Positions 53,372 through 63,068 are shown, numbered from the stretch's first letter. The stretch: DNA of 64,000 bases from JAJDZL01 sp965221175 (GCA_965221175.1 OZ244867.1:2604001-2668000), one strand, 5' to 3'. Notes: a model not told the origin generated them from the sequence alone. Numbers and translations are program-made.

Positions 53372-54619
53372 CTAACTCCGCGTTCCCTGCACTTGTTGCA
53401 GATAAGCGTTCATGACTTGAGAAGGGTCGGCCATCAGCCTTTTTTTCCAGTTGCCAAGTTTTACACTCGTCTGAATTAGACCTCGCAGAACGCCTACGTG
53501 CTGCGTCAATCCGATCGCCAGTGCGCCAACTAAGACATCATCTTGAAATTCCAGCCGAAGATAGCGATTATTCTGCCGGTCCTCCGCGGTGGTTCTTTCG
53601 CCACCGTCTACTCCATCCCACAATCCAAATGAACTTGTGATCAAACCCAACGTGTTTAGAACATTCATGGACAAGCTGCCACCATAAGGAGTCTCGTTGC
53701 CCGACATTTGGCAAGCGGCGATTCTGCCATGCTCGCTGGCCGTCGGCTGGATCGCATGCACCTGTTGTTCGCCGGTACTGCGGTCAGGTCCCTGAGCAAC
53801 ATCACCTGCAGCATAAATATTTGGAACGTTAGTCTGCAGAGAATGGTCGACCAGAACACCTGCATCAACCTCTATGCCGCTAGCTCCCAAAAAATCAATA
53901 TTGGGCTTGACGCCAGCGGCACATACGATGTGATCCGCCATGATGGCCGAACCGCCAGCAAGCTGGATTTCGAGTTCTTGTCCGTGATCGGTTACGCCAA
54001 TTGCTTTCGCGCCGGTTCTGACGTTCACGCCTTTGCCCTTGCACCACCGCTCGATCATTTCTGCTCCGATCTGGTCCATCATTCTCGCTAACATGCGATC
54101 AGCGAGCTCAATCACGGTCAGCTTGAGCTTCATCGATACCAGGGCCTGCAGCACGATGCATCCAATAAACCCAGCTCCCAGCAATACAACTCGATCACCG
54201 GCAGCGACTTCGTTCAGTATTCGGTGTGCATCACTCAGTGTCCAGCAGTTATGAACACGTGCTGACTGCATGCCGCTGATCGGAGGGCGAATTGCGCTAG
54301 AACCCATCGCCAAGAGCAAACGGTCGTAATTCAATGTTTTTCCGCTCGCGAGCGTGACAGCTTGCTCGCCTGGGGAAACTTTGGTGACCGAATCATTTTG
54401 AATGTTGATTTCAAGATTTTCGTAGTGATTGCTGCCATGTCGCAGGTAGGTTCCGCTTTCTCCGACATCACTGGCCAGCAGGTATGGAAGAGCCATCCTC
54501 GAATAGGGCGGATAGGACTCGTTGCCCACGATTGTGATTGAGTCATTGGCAGATTGCTTGCGCAGGGTTTCTGCAGCGATTACACCGGCAGGTCCGGCTC
54601 CGACGATTACATGATGCAC
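53372..54619 (-). CDS. FAD-dependent NAD(P) oxidoreductase, AorC/rubredoxin-reductase type
   Basis: A 415-residue flavoprotein with two Rossmann motifs: FAD site HHVIVGAGPAGVIAAETL at the start and NAD(P) site VVLLGAGFIGCIVLQAL near residue 145. The motif NIYAAGDVAQGPD follows near residue 270. It is of the pyridine-nucleotide disulfide reductase class II fold without a redox-active cysteine pair. With the four-cluster ferredoxin gene upstream it resembles the AorC/AorA partners of tungsten aldehyde oxidoreductase. The catalytic AorB is not in the window. The reductase may serve another ferredoxin-linked enzyme. Confidence 0.82.
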   Translation of the reverse strand: MHHVIVGAGPAGVIAAETLRKQSANDSITIVGNESYPPYSRMALPYLLASDVGESGTYLRHGSNHYENLEINIQNDSVTKVSPGEQAVTLASGKTLNYDRLLLAMGSSAIRPPISGMQSARVHNCWTLSDAHRILNEVAAGDRVVLLGAGFIGCIVLQALVSMKLKLTVIELADRMLARMMDQIGAEMIERWCKGKGVNVRTGAKAIGVTDHGQELEIQLAGGSAIMADHIVCAAGVKPNIDFLGASGIEVDAGVLVDHSLQTNVPNIYAAGDVAQGPDRSTGEQQVHAIQPTASEHGRIAACQMSGNETPYGGSLSMNVLNTLGLITSSFGLWDGVDGGERTTAEDRQNNRYLRLEFQDDVLVGALAIGLTQHVGVLRGLIQTSVKLGNWKKRLMADPSQVMNAYLQQVQGTRS

Positions 54620-54658
54620 TTTGCTTACCGCTTGGATGAGGATTGAAATTTGGACTGC

Positions 54659-55126
54659 TTAGTTCGGTGCGTGAGCCTCGACAGCGGACTCCTGCATGCG
54701 TGCATATCCTGTCCAGTTGGAATCGACATAGACAATTGCACCGGTTGGGCAAGCTTCTGCACACTGCGGATCGCCGCCGCACAGATCGCATTTTATGACT
54801 TTGCCGGAATCCGAATTGTAGTTGACGGTTCCGAATGGGCAGGCGATGGTGCAGACCTTGCATCCCACGCAAATTGAATTATTGACTTCCTTGGCCCCTG
54901 TTTCAAGATTGATCGCAATGGCTTCAACCGGGCATGCATGCAGGCACCACGCTTCATCACATTGCGTGCAGGTATATGGAATGGTCTTCAGACCGTGCTC
55001 AAACTCAAAAACTTTAATACGAGATTTTGCTGGATTGAACACCCCTTCATTTTCATAAGAACAGGCCAGTTCGCACTGCAGGCAACTCGTGCATTTCAGT
55101 GGGTCAATAAGTAGCGATTTGTACAT
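54659..55126 (-). CDS. Four-cluster ferredoxin, CooF/HycB/AorA type
   Basis: A 155-residue electron-transfer protein with four cysteine groups: CTSCLQCELACSYE, CTQCDEAWCLHACPVEA, CVGCKVCTIACPFG and CDLCGGDPQCAEACPTG. This suits four [4Fe-4S] clusters. It lies 39 bases before the FAD reductase gene on the same strand, and the two are likely one operon. Proteins of this group connect formate, CO, pyruvate or aldehyde oxidoreductases to other carriers. No such catalytic gene is adjacent, so its partner is unknown. Confidence 0.88.
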   Translation of the reverse strand: MYKSLLIDPLKCTSCLQCELACSYENEGVFNPAKSRIKVFEFEHGLKTIPYTCTQCDEAWCLHACPVEAIAINLETGAKEVNNSICVGCKVCTIACPFGTVNYNSDSGKVIKCDLCGGDPQCAEACPTGAIVYVDSNWTGYARMQESAVEAHAPN

Positions 55127-55394
55127 TACGCAGAATTCTCCTCTTGCAGCTAAGCAACAAATATCTCTTTATTTTGTAGGAAGCAGATTTTATCAAATAA
55201 ATTCTTTAGTGTTACATGTGATTCCAAATTGAGAGATATGTGCTGTAGTTTATTTACCATAAATTAGATTGAAGAATTAAAGCCGTGGGTAGGTCTAAAT
55301 TGACAATGCACGATTTGATGGCTATGCCAAGCAATGGCTTGTTGTACTGATTTTCCTCGCTGCTTGTCTGGTTCTGCAAAGTCAGTTTACCTGG

Positions 55395-57365
55395 TTGAAA
55401 GCTTATCCAGATTATTTGGAACTTGCAATAAGCGATTGGATCAATTGGGTAATGGACTGGTTTGTTGCCTTTGCAAAGCCGCTGTTCCGTCTAGTGTCCT
55501 GGTTACTGGGTTTTCCATTGAAATGGGTTGGTGAATTCCTCCACACACTGCCATGGCCGGCTTTTATCTTAATTGTTGCACTTATCTCACTTCGAGCCGG
55601 AAACTGGAAACTTGTAGCGTTCACAACCTTGAGTCTCACCTACATGCTGATTATTGGCTACTGGGAAGAAAGCATGAATTCTCTTGCTTTAGTAGCTATT
55701 TCGGTTCCGCTCGCAGTGTTAATTGGATTTGTCGTCGGTGTCTGTGGATTTGTTTCTTATCGGGCTGAAAGAGCGATCATGCCAATGCTGGATGTCTTGC
55801 AAACAATTCCCGCATTCGCTTATCTTTTACCGATACTGATTCTTTTCGGTTTTGGGCCAGTCGTCGGACTGATTGCCAGTGTACTGTATGCGTTTTCACC
55901 TATGGTAAGAAACACGATAGTTGGATTGCGAAACGTCCCTTCCGAAATCATAGAATCAGGTCTCATGTCGGGTGCTAAACCGGGTCAGCTGTTTTGGCAA
56001 GTTCGTGTTCCCACGGCGTCTCGCCAGTTATTACTCGGAGTCAACCAAACTACCATGGCTTCGCTCAGTATGGTTGTCGTCGCATCCATCATAGGTGGTA
56101 CGAACGATATTGGCTGGGAAGTCCTGAGCACCATGCGAAAGGCCCAGTTTGGAGAAAGTCTGCTTGCGGGTATCGTTATTGCTCTAATCGCAATGATTCT
56201 GGACCGTATTACATGGGGATTTGCCGAGAACAGTTCTGACAAAGTCAAAGACGAGTTTTGGCTGTACAGATTTCGATATTTTATTTTCGCTGTAGTCGGT
56301 ACGCTCGTGATTTTTGGCATCTCTCGCTTAGTACCCGCAATGATTGAATATCCTGACAGTTGGGTTGTAAGCCCCGCTGGCGCCATGAATGATTCCATCA
56401 ATTGGGTTGTCGCGAATTATCAGACTGTAATCAAGGAGATCAAGCGGGTAATTTTGTTTTTCATCATGCTCCCCTTGAAGATCGGTCTGGATCAAACCGT
56501 GACTCCGTTTACTTGGGGATTTGCCTGGACACCTATTCATACTGCAGTGTACTTTACTCTCGTACTTGCAGCGGCATTCTTCGCAATGCGGCGAATCAGT
56601 TTCACAGTAGCCATAACGATCGTCACATTCGGAATGATCATTTTCAATGGTCTGACAGAAATGCCATGGCCAACGCTGCCTGTCGTTTTTGTCATGCTCG
56701 CTTATCAACTTGGTGGGCTACGTCTCGCATTGGGAACGTTTGCAGGACTCGCTTTTTTACTCTTGTCGGGTTCTTGGGAAAAGACGATGCTTTCGGTTTA
56801 TCTGTGCGGAATCGCGGTCATGATCTCATTCGCAGGGGGTGCGAGTTTGGGGATTTGGGCAGCTCACAATCGGCGTGTTTCACAAATTATGCGTCCTGTG
56901 AATGACACTCTTCAGACAATGCCACTTTTCGTCATTCTGATTCCCATTGTCATGATATTCAAAATAGGCGAATTTACTGCGTTATTTGCAATAATTGCCT
57001 ACGCCTATGTACCAGCATTCCGCTATGCCGAGCACGGAGTACGGTCCGTATCCGAAGAGGTAATTGAAGCCGCACGTTCGATGGGCTGTACGCCAAGTCA
57101 ACTCCTGTGGCAAGTCAAATTGCCACTAGCGGTTCCGAACATTATGCTGGGTTTAAATCAGACTATCATGTATGCAATTGCGATGCTCGTAATTGCAGCA
57201 CTTGTAGGCACTAGCGGTCTTGGACAACAGGTTTACATCGGTTTGAGCAAGGGTGATGTGGGAATCGGACTCGTAGCTGGTGCCGGAATGGCTATCATCG
57301 CCATCATTGCAGACAGAATGTGCCAAGCTGCCAGAAGAAAATTTGAAGAAAGAGTATCAAATTGA
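55395..57365 (+). CDS. Double-length ProW/ChoW-type ABC permease (glycine betaine/choline family)
   Basis: A fused permease of 656 residues with two tandem binding-protein-dependent transport domains. Each has its coupling loop: GLRNVPSEIIESGLMSGAKPG and GVRSVSEEVIEAARSMGCTPS, followed by WQVRVPTASRQLLLGVNQT and WQVKLPLAVPNIMLGLNQT. The frame is open from 55299 and encodes a further hydrophobic helix (WLVVLIFLAACLVLQ) upstream of TTG 55395, but with no normal start. A one-base loss near 55313 would explain this (see findings). No ATPase or binding-protein gene is adjacent. Substrates of the family are betaine, choline, carnitine or proline. Confidence 0.82.
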   Translation: MKAYPDYLELAISDWINWVMDWFVAFAKPLFRLVSWLLGFPLKWVGEFLHTLPWPAFILIVALISLRAGNWKLVAFTTLSLTYMLIIGYWEESMNSLALVAISVPLAVLIGFVVGVCGFVSYRAERAIMPMLDVLQTIPAFAYLLPILILFGFGPVVGLIASVLYAFSPMVRNTIVGLRNVPSEIIESGLMSGAKPGQLFWQVRVPTASRQLLLGVNQTTMASLSMVVVASIIGGTNDIGWEVLSTMRKAQFGESLLAGIVIALIAMILDRITWGFAENSSDKVKDEFWLYRFRYFIFAVVGTLVIFGISRLVPAMIEYPDSWVVSPAGAMNDSINWVVANYQTVIKEIKRVILFFIMLPLKIGLDQTVTPFTWGFAWTPIHTAVYFTLVLAAAFFAMRRISFTVAITIVTFGMIIFNGLTEMPWPTLPVVFVMLAYQLGGLRLALGTFAGLAFLLLSGSWEKTMLSVYLCGIAVMISFAGGASLGIWAAHNRRVSQIMRPVNDTLQTMPLFVILIPIVMIFKIGEFTALFAIIAYAYVPAFRYAEHGVRSVSEEVIEAARSMGCTPSQLLWQVKLPLAVPNIMLGLNQTIMYAIAMLVIAALVGTSGLGQQVYIGLSKGDVGIGLVAGAGMAIIAIIADRMCQAARRKFEERVSN

Positions 57366-58008
57366 GAATGTTCCGACCTGATTGACATTGTCAGTGTACC
57401 GCATATGCGACGCGCCATATGGTATTCAGAATGCAATTGAATAAGAAGACTAATGATTCTTCAAATTCTGACTTAGCGACTTATCGATATCTAACGTGAT
57501 CAATTCGTTCTACTCTGGTTTACCGTACAGTAGAATTGAATCCATGTCCTCAAACCCGAATTCCGTCGTGCTGGGAACCTGAAGATCAAGCGCTTTTTTA
57601 TCACTAGAGTAAACTTCGAAGCAATCAGGCTGCCAGTGTTTTCCAATTTAGAACTGTCGCGCGCAGAGGAGGGAAGTGTTTTTGAAGCAAATCGGGATGC
57701 CGCAGTTTTACGGGTGCAGACCTGGGAATCTGATACACTTGCTCAGGCTGGTAAACTGTAGCGGGCATCAACCGAGATTCCAATGAAAATTGCCATTGAA
57801 ATCCTTCATGCAAGCAATAATCCGGTTCTGTTGTGCGATCCGCAGGACAATGTGGTTTGGGTGATCGACGACAATCAAATTTACAGTGCAATCCTGCACC
57901 GAAGGGAAGTGATGGAAAATTAGTTATATTTCCAGTTGCTTTGCCTTAAAATTTCATCAATTACTGCGTGTAATTCAATTCACTGGTTTTGTAACTGAGG
58001 TGTGTTCC
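57366..58008. other. Region with possible decayed coding sequence
   Basis: About 640 bases without an intact gene. Short open frames on both strands read like protein but are broken. On the plus strand, GTG 57636 to TAG 57771 encodes about 44 codons (TWESDTLAQAGKL at the end) and ATG 57783 to 57923 encodes 46 (MKIAIEILHASNNPVLLC). On the minus strand, three frames overlap, ending with QVPSTTEFGFEDMDSILLYG. I cannot decide which strand, if any, held a gene. The expected ATPase/binding-protein genes of the permease are not recognisable in it. Confidence 0.4.
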
Positions 58009-58812
58009 ATGAAAGACCGGAAATATTCAAACAATGTCATACAGGGGAAATGGTCAACAACGACCAACGAAGAGCGTCAGACTCGCATTGATCTTGCCGC
58101 CGCCCATCGACTGGCGGATTTGAACGGATTTAGTGATATCGTCTGGAATCACATCAGTGCTCGAGTACCGGGTCAATCGAACCGCTTCCTGATCAACCTG
58201 TTCGGGCTGAGATTCGATGAAGTAACTGCATCGAATCTAGTGACGTTGAACGAGAAAGGTGAAGTGGTTGTGCCGCCGAGGTCTGCGGACGGAGAGATCC
58301 TTGATACCAGCGAGATGAATTTCACCGGTTTCGTGATTCACAGTGGCATTTACAACCAGCGCGAAGATGTGAACTGCATTATGCATTCTCATCCTCCGGC
58401 AGGATTGGCAGTTTCGTCACTTAAAGAGGGCTTCATCCCCGTGGTGCAGGATGCTTTCCAGTTCTATAACAGAGTGTCCTATCACGAATATGAGGGATTG
58501 TCTCTGGACTTGGAAGAGCGAGAACGACTTGCAACGAACCTCGGTGACAACCCAGTGATGATCATGCGCAATCACGGATTGCTGACGGTCGGTTCAAGCG
58601 TCGCTCAAGCTTATGTACGGATGCATTATTTTGAGCTTTCCTGCCAAGTACAGCTGGACGCCCTTTCCACAGGAAGAGAGATTCACCTGCCGTCAAAAGA
58701 AGTTTGCGAGCATGCTGCGATTCAGTATCAGAAATCCGCACCGGCTGGGACTTATGAATGGCCAGCCCTGATCCGCGAGCTCGATACTTTTGATACGTCC
58801 TATCGGGACTGA
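58009..58812 (+). CDS. Class II aldolase/adducin family protein
   Basis: A 267-residue protein of the class II aldolase fold. Zn-binding histidines are in MHSHPPAGLAVS, with more in HYFELSCQVQL, and a catalytic acid is likely in the GEILDTSEMNFTGF region. ATHRLADLNGFSDIVWNHISAR-type opening is seen as HRLADLNGFSD and WNHISARVPG. The ATG at 58009 is preferred over GTG 58000. It is the first of three genes in one unit. The family covers aldolases, decarboxylases and unassigned enzymes, so the reaction is unknown. Confidence 0.85.
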   Translation: MKDRKYSNNVIQGKWSTTTNEERQTRIDLAAAHRLADLNGFSDIVWNHISARVPGQSNRFLINLFGLRFDEVTASNLVTLNEKGEVVVPPRSADGEILDTSEMNFTGFVIHSGIYNQREDVNCIMHSHPPAGLAVSSLKEGFIPVVQDAFQFYNRVSYHEYEGLSLDLEERERLATNLGDNPVMIMRNHGLLTVGSSVAQAYVRMHYFELSCQVQLDALSTGREIHLPSKEVCEHAAIQYQKSAPAGTYEWPALIRELDTFDTSYRD

Positions 58813-58820
58813 GTGCAAAC

Positions 58821-59699
58821 TTGAGCGTGCCTGTTGCCATGACTCAGTCGATGACCTCTTCTCAGGTCCGGAATTACTGGAACAATGGGGTTGTATACCC
58901 GCTGACAGCATTCGAGCAAGATGAAGCGCTGTCGCTAATTCCTCGATTTATGGAAATCAAGGAACGCATGTCGGGATGGACAGCTTCCAAACAGATTCTT
59001 AAAGCGCATCTGGTTTCTTCGTGGGTTAATGAGATCACTCGAAATTCCCGAATTCTTGATGCGGTCGAGTGTTTGCTGGGGCCGAACATTCTTCTTTGGG
59101 GGGCTACATTTTTTGCCAAAGAACCGAACCAGTCACTTCACGTTGGCTGGCATCAAGATCTGCTTTACTGGGGCTTGCAGCCACCGGATGGAGTCTCAAC
59201 GGTCTGGCTTGCACTGTCCGATGCGCTGGAAGACAATGGGGCGATGCAGGTAATCTGCGGCAGTCATGTAGGCGGGATTCGGCATCACAGCAACAGTTTC
59301 GATGGAAACAACATGTTGATGAGCGATCAGAATGCAGAGCTTACGAAAGACGACTTAAAAAGAAGAGTAACGGTCGAACTACTGCCTGGACAGTTCTCCA
59401 TGCATCACAGCATGGTATTGCATGGGTCGGGGCCGAATACCTCAGACCGCTCTCGAATCGGGCTTTCAATCAATTACATATCGACCGATGTCATACAGTT
59501 GAAAAATCAGGGACAGGATACAGCAATGCTGGTTCGTGGCACTGATTACTACCGGCACTTTGAGCAGGAACAGGCTCCAAGCGCAGAGTTCTCTCCGGAA
59601 GCCATTTCACAGTATCGGAAATCCATTACCATGCCGTCTGGTTTGGCAACCGTTGACGATATGACGGATTCGATCGTAAATTTTGACAAAATTGTTTAG
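58821..59699 (+). CDS. Phytanoyl-CoA dioxygenase (PhyH) family protein
   Basis: A 292-residue Fe(II)/2-oxoglutarate-dependent oxygenase. The iron-binding His-x-Asp is in HVGWHQDLLYW, the distal His in MHHSMVLHGSGPNTSDRSR, and the 2-oxoglutarate-binding Arg close by in RIGLSINYI. The family hydroxylates many small molecules, including ectoine, methylated compounds and phosphonates. It starts at TTG 58821 (or ATG 58839) 8 bases after the aldolase gene and is followed by the dehydrogenase after 14 bases. Confidence 0.88.
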   Translation: MSVPVAMTQSMTSSQVRNYWNNGVVYPLTAFEQDEALSLIPRFMEIKERMSGWTASKQILKAHLVSSWVNEITRNSRILDAVECLLGPNILLWGATFFAKEPNQSLHVGWHQDLLYWGLQPPDGVSTVWLALSDALEDNGAMQVICGSHVGGIRHHSNSFDGNNMLMSDQNAELTKDDLKRRVTVELLPGQFSMHHSMVLHGSGPNTSDRSRIGLSINYISTDVIQLKNQGQDTAMLVRGTDYYRHFEQEQAPSAEFSPEAISQYRKSITMPSGLATVDDMTDSIVNFDKIV

Positions 59700-59713
59700 T
59701 CAGGAATCATAAG

Positions 59714-62134
59714 GTGAAACAGCACGCAAGAGTTGTAATTATCGGTGGAGGCGCTATGGGAGTGGGGCTTGCATACCACCTGCCTTTAGAGGGTTGGAAC
59801 GATGTCGTTCTGATTGACAAAGGTGAACTGACTTCCGGTTCGACCTGGCACGCAGCCGGACTGATTCCGAATTTCATTGGCAGTCTGAATATGGCCAAGG
59901 TTCATGCCTACGGTATCGAGTTGTACGACAAGCTTGAAGCCGAAACCGGGCAGGCAACTGGCTGGCATGGCTGCGGAGCGTTGAGATTGGCGGTTAATGA
60001 CGACGAAGTCGACTGGTTCCACTATGTGAAAGGAATACTGGATTACATTGGGGTCGAGAGCCATCTGGTCGGTCACGCTGAAATGAAAGAAATTCATCCA
60101 TTGTTGAAAGTGGATGGCGTAAAACTTGGATTCTACACGCCGAACGATGGCCACACCGACCCCGCCAGCAGCACGAATTCCATGGCAGTGGGTGCTCGCA
60201 ACCGGGGAGTGGAGATTTTCAAAAGAAATCGGGTGACAGGAGTTGAACGAACTAGCAGCGGAGAATGGAAAGTCATAACTGAGCAAGGTTCCATCATTTG
60301 CGAGCATGTTGTGAACGCAGCTGGCAGTTTCTCCGATCAGATCGCCCAGATGACCGGTTTCAGGCTGCCGATCGTGAACATGGAGCACCAGTATCTTGTG
60401 ACGGAAAATTTGCCCGAAATTGAAGCCCTTGACAAGGAACCGCCTGTGGTTCGAGATCCGGTAGCCTCTTGCTATATTCGTCAGGAACAGAAAGGATTGC
60501 TGGTTGGGCCGTACGAAACCTCTGGAGCTGTCGCATGGGGTGTTGACGGGATTGACTGGAGTTTTGATATGGAACTGTTGCCGGAATCCATTGAGCGGTT
60601 GGAACACAGTCTGATTCATGCTGCTGAACGTGTGCCGCTCTTTGCCAATGCCGGAATTAAGCGAGTGGTTAACGGTCCGATTACGCACACACCAGACGGA
60701 GGATTTTTATTGGGACCTGCTGGAGGGCTGAGAAATTACTGGCTGTGTTGTGGTGCATCAATTGGAATCACGCAAGGCCCCGGTGCAGGTAAATACCTGG
60801 CGCAGTGGATGGTTCACGGACAGACGGAAATCAATGTTCGAGAGATGGACCCGCGCCGATATGGGGAGTTTGCCAACACGCCTGGTAGATATGTTGTCGA
60901 CAAATCGATTGACGAGTATCAGGAAATGTATCAGGTGCATATGCCCGGTGAGTTTCGCGAAGCGGGAAGACCCGTAAAAACCACCCCCATCTACGAAAAA
61001 CTGAAAGCTGCAGGTGCCGTGTACGGTGAAATTTATGGATGGGAACGTCCGAAGTGGTTTTCACTTGATGGAAATGACGAAGAATACAGTTTTCGGCGTT
61101 CAAATACGTTCAATCCCGTTGCTGAGGAGTGTAAATGTGTCGAACAACGAGTCGGAGTCGCTGATCTAACCGCATTTTCAAAGTACATGGTCACTGGGTC
61201 TGATGCTGAAAAGTTTCTGAACCGAATTGGTGCGAATCGAACAGCAAAAAGAGATGGCGGCATGTCGCTGACCCACATGCTGACTGATCTGGGCGGCATA
61301 GAGTGCGAAGTTGCGATCACAAGACTTGCTCAGGATCGGTTTTTTCTGACTTCAGCGATTGTCGCCCAGCAGCATGATTTAGACTGGATGGTGCAACATA
61401 TAGGTTCTGGTGAAGAGGTCAAGATTGAAGATGTTACTGATCAATTTGGAATGCTGGCAATCGCCGGTCCGCGTTCCCGAGATCTGCTTGCGAAACTGAC
61501 TGATTCCGACCTAAGCAACGAATCGTTTCGCTGGCTGACGGGACAGGAGATTGAAGTCGGTGGGATGTCGGTCATCGCGCTGCGTGTTTCGTATGTGGGA
61601 GAACTTGGATGGGAACTGTACCATCCATTGGCGGTCATGGGCGACTTGTACGCTCAGATTGAAGCGGCGGGAGAAGAGTTCGGACTCGGCTGGTTTGGAT
61701 CGTATGCGGTCAACTGCATGAGGCTTGAAAAAGGCTACAAGGGCTGGGGCAGCGAGTTGACAACAGAAATCACGCCAGTTGAAGCGGACATAGAAAGGTT
61801 TGTCGAATATGACAGTGAGTTCATCGGTCGCGATTCCGTGCTCAAAAGAAAAGCTGAGGGGATTTCAACCAAACTTGTACTGGTATCCGTAGACGCGGGT
61901 GATGCGGACTGTATGGGAAATGAGCCAGCTCTGGATGGCGAGCGTCCTATGGGAATTGTGTGCAGTGGCGCATTCGGTCATCGGACCAACATGAGTCTGG
62001 CGTATGTCTATGTTGAGCCTCAGTTTTCCGAAGCGGGGAAGACATTTGAGATTCCTATTTTAGGGGTTCGAAGAACGGCAACGGTATTGGCGGATGCACC
62101 CTATGATCCGCTAAATCAGCGTTTGAGGGTTTGA
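59714..62134 (+). CDS. FAD-dependent dehydrogenase fused to GcvT-like domain (dimethylglycine/sarcosine dehydrogenase type)
   Basis: An 806-residue enzyme. An N-terminal DAO flavin domain (about residues 1-370) has VVIIGGGAMGVGLAYHL and SGSTWHAAGLIPNF, where the His is the usual site of covalent FAD. An FAO-type linker (TPGRYVVDKSIDEYQEMY) follows, then a GcvT aminomethyltransferase domain (about 430-800; RRSNTFNPVAEE, SYVGELGWELYHPL, LEKGYKGWGSELT). Enzymes of this design oxidise an N-methyl group and pass the one-carbon unit to tetrahydrofolate. The start GTG follows AGGA. With the aldolase and dioxygenase genes upstream it suggests breakdown of an N-methylated compound. Confidence 0.9.
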   Translation: MKQHARVVIIGGGAMGVGLAYHLPLEGWNDVVLIDKGELTSGSTWHAAGLIPNFIGSLNMAKVHAYGIELYDKLEAETGQATGWHGCGALRLAVNDDEVDWFHYVKGILDYIGVESHLVGHAEMKEIHPLLKVDGVKLGFYTPNDGHTDPASSTNSMAVGARNRGVEIFKRNRVTGVERTSSGEWKVITEQGSIICEHVVNAAGSFSDQIAQMTGFRLPIVNMEHQYLVTENLPEIEALDKEPPVVRDPVASCYIRQEQKGLLVGPYETSGAVAWGVDGIDWSFDMELLPESIERLEHSLIHAAERVPLFANAGIKRVVNGPITHTPDGGFLLGPAGGLRNYWLCCGASIGITQGPGAGKYLAQWMVHGQTEINVREMDPRRYGEFANTPGRYVVDKSIDEYQEMYQVHMPGEFREAGRPVKTTPIYEKLKAAGAVYGEIYGWERPKWFSLDGNDEEYSFRRSNTFNPVAEECKCVEQRVGVADLTAFSKYMVTGSDAEKFLNRIGANRTAKRDGGMSLTHMLTDLGGIECEVAITRLAQDRFFLTSAIVAQQHDLDWMVQHIGSGEEVKIEDVTDQFGMLAIAGPRSRDLLAKLTDSDLSNESFRWLTGQEIEVGGMSVIALRVSYVGELGWELYHPLAVMGDLYAQIEAAGEEFGLGWFGSYAVNCMRLEKGYKGWGSELTTEITPVEADIERFVEYDSEFIGRDSVLKRKAEGISTKLVLVSVDAGDADCMGNEPALDGERPMGIVCSGAFGHRTNMSLAYVYVEPQFSEAGKTFEIPILGVRRTATVLADAPYDPLNQRLRV

Positions 62135-63068
62135 TTCACTTTTCCGTCCACTACCGCATTCGACTCTTGATTTGAGAGTTCCTATCAAATCGAATCCAGC
62201 CTGAATTTCATTAGCGTGCCATAGTAAGGCGCTTCTTTCCTTCCACTGAGTAATTCATCCGGGTTAATCTACGACGATTGGTCACGGAGACCAATGGAAT
62301 GGAACAATTGGTTTTAGCGTATGGGTGCTTGGACATGAAAAAATTTAGTTCCGCTCACGGGATGGATCAAATGTCCAACACAAGTAACCAGTTTCAGTTC
62401 TGGATCGATAGCGTCATACGCGTTGTCAAGCAAATTGAATTGCTCAGTTTTCGTAATGTTATCGGGAGCATCGGTCCAAGGATGCAAGCCTTCAATCTGA
62501 GTTGGCAGTTCTTCGGGACGGAGTGGGGATAAAAAATTAACTGTATTTTCCTTGATTGAATGGTGGGTCCAAAAATGTGACACTGAGTTCAGAAATGTCA
62601 GAGTCAATGTGATTTAACCAATCTGTAGAATCTTCGCAGAACAAAAGAGGTTCGTACGTGGAATCGTCTACGTTTTGCTGACTCATTACAGTTAGATCTT
62701 TGAATGATAGATTTGAAATTTTTGTGCTGCTAAACTGTTGATCTTATATGGAGGGTCACCTGCTTCATAGGTTTTTTGCACTAATGGGTACCAGTACCTC
62801 AATTGGACTAGAAAATCAATTACTTGTTTGAACGTAGTAATTCACAATTGGTTGAATCACGTGAATAAGAAGTACAAAGCGGTTGTGTTGGCTGATCACA
62901 ATATTGATTTACTTTAGAGAATATTCAATTGAACTTCTCAATGAATATTTTATGCGGTAAATGACGTTCGTTCTTTCCTTTACAGCCGTTTCAACCATTA
63001 AATTTAATTGCGAAATTCTGAATGACTAATTAAAAATTATGGAATTCTATACCAAAGTAGCACACGCC
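62135..63068. other. Gene-poor, A+T-rich region
   Basis: About 930 bases after the catabolic unit. It contains a possible minus-strand gene (62314-62607) and an inverted repeat ATTGGTC-ACGGA-GACCAAT at 62277-62295. The rest is rich in A+T, with stops in all frames, and no RNA gene is recognised. The character of this sequence differs from the left side and agrees with accessory DNA. Confidence 0.45.
62314..62607 (-). CDS. Hypothetical protein (uncertain)
   Basis: An open frame of 97 residues. The second half (LHPWTDAPDNITKTEQFNLL, then IDPELKLVTCVGHLIHPVSG) has the composition of a real protein, whereas the first 20 residues do not, so the true start may be internal or the gene may be a C-terminal remnant. 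The opposite strand is open over part of it too. No family is recognised. Confidence 0.35.
   Translation of the reverse strand: MTLTFLNSVSHFWTHHSIKENTVNFLSPLRPEELPTQIEGLHPWTDAPDNITKTEQFNLLDNAYDAIDPELKLVTCVGHLIHPVSGTKFFHVQAPIR

Noticed and set aside
59786..60688. Minus-strand open frame of 300 codons opposite the FAD-GcvT dehydrogenase
   Set aside because: It is fully antisense to a gene with clear domain motifs, has no ribosome site and shows no family resemblance.
62277..62295. Inverted repeat as rho-independent terminator of the catabolic operon
   Set aside because: The stem is 7 bp, moderately A+T-rich, not followed by a U-tract and 140 bases after the stop.
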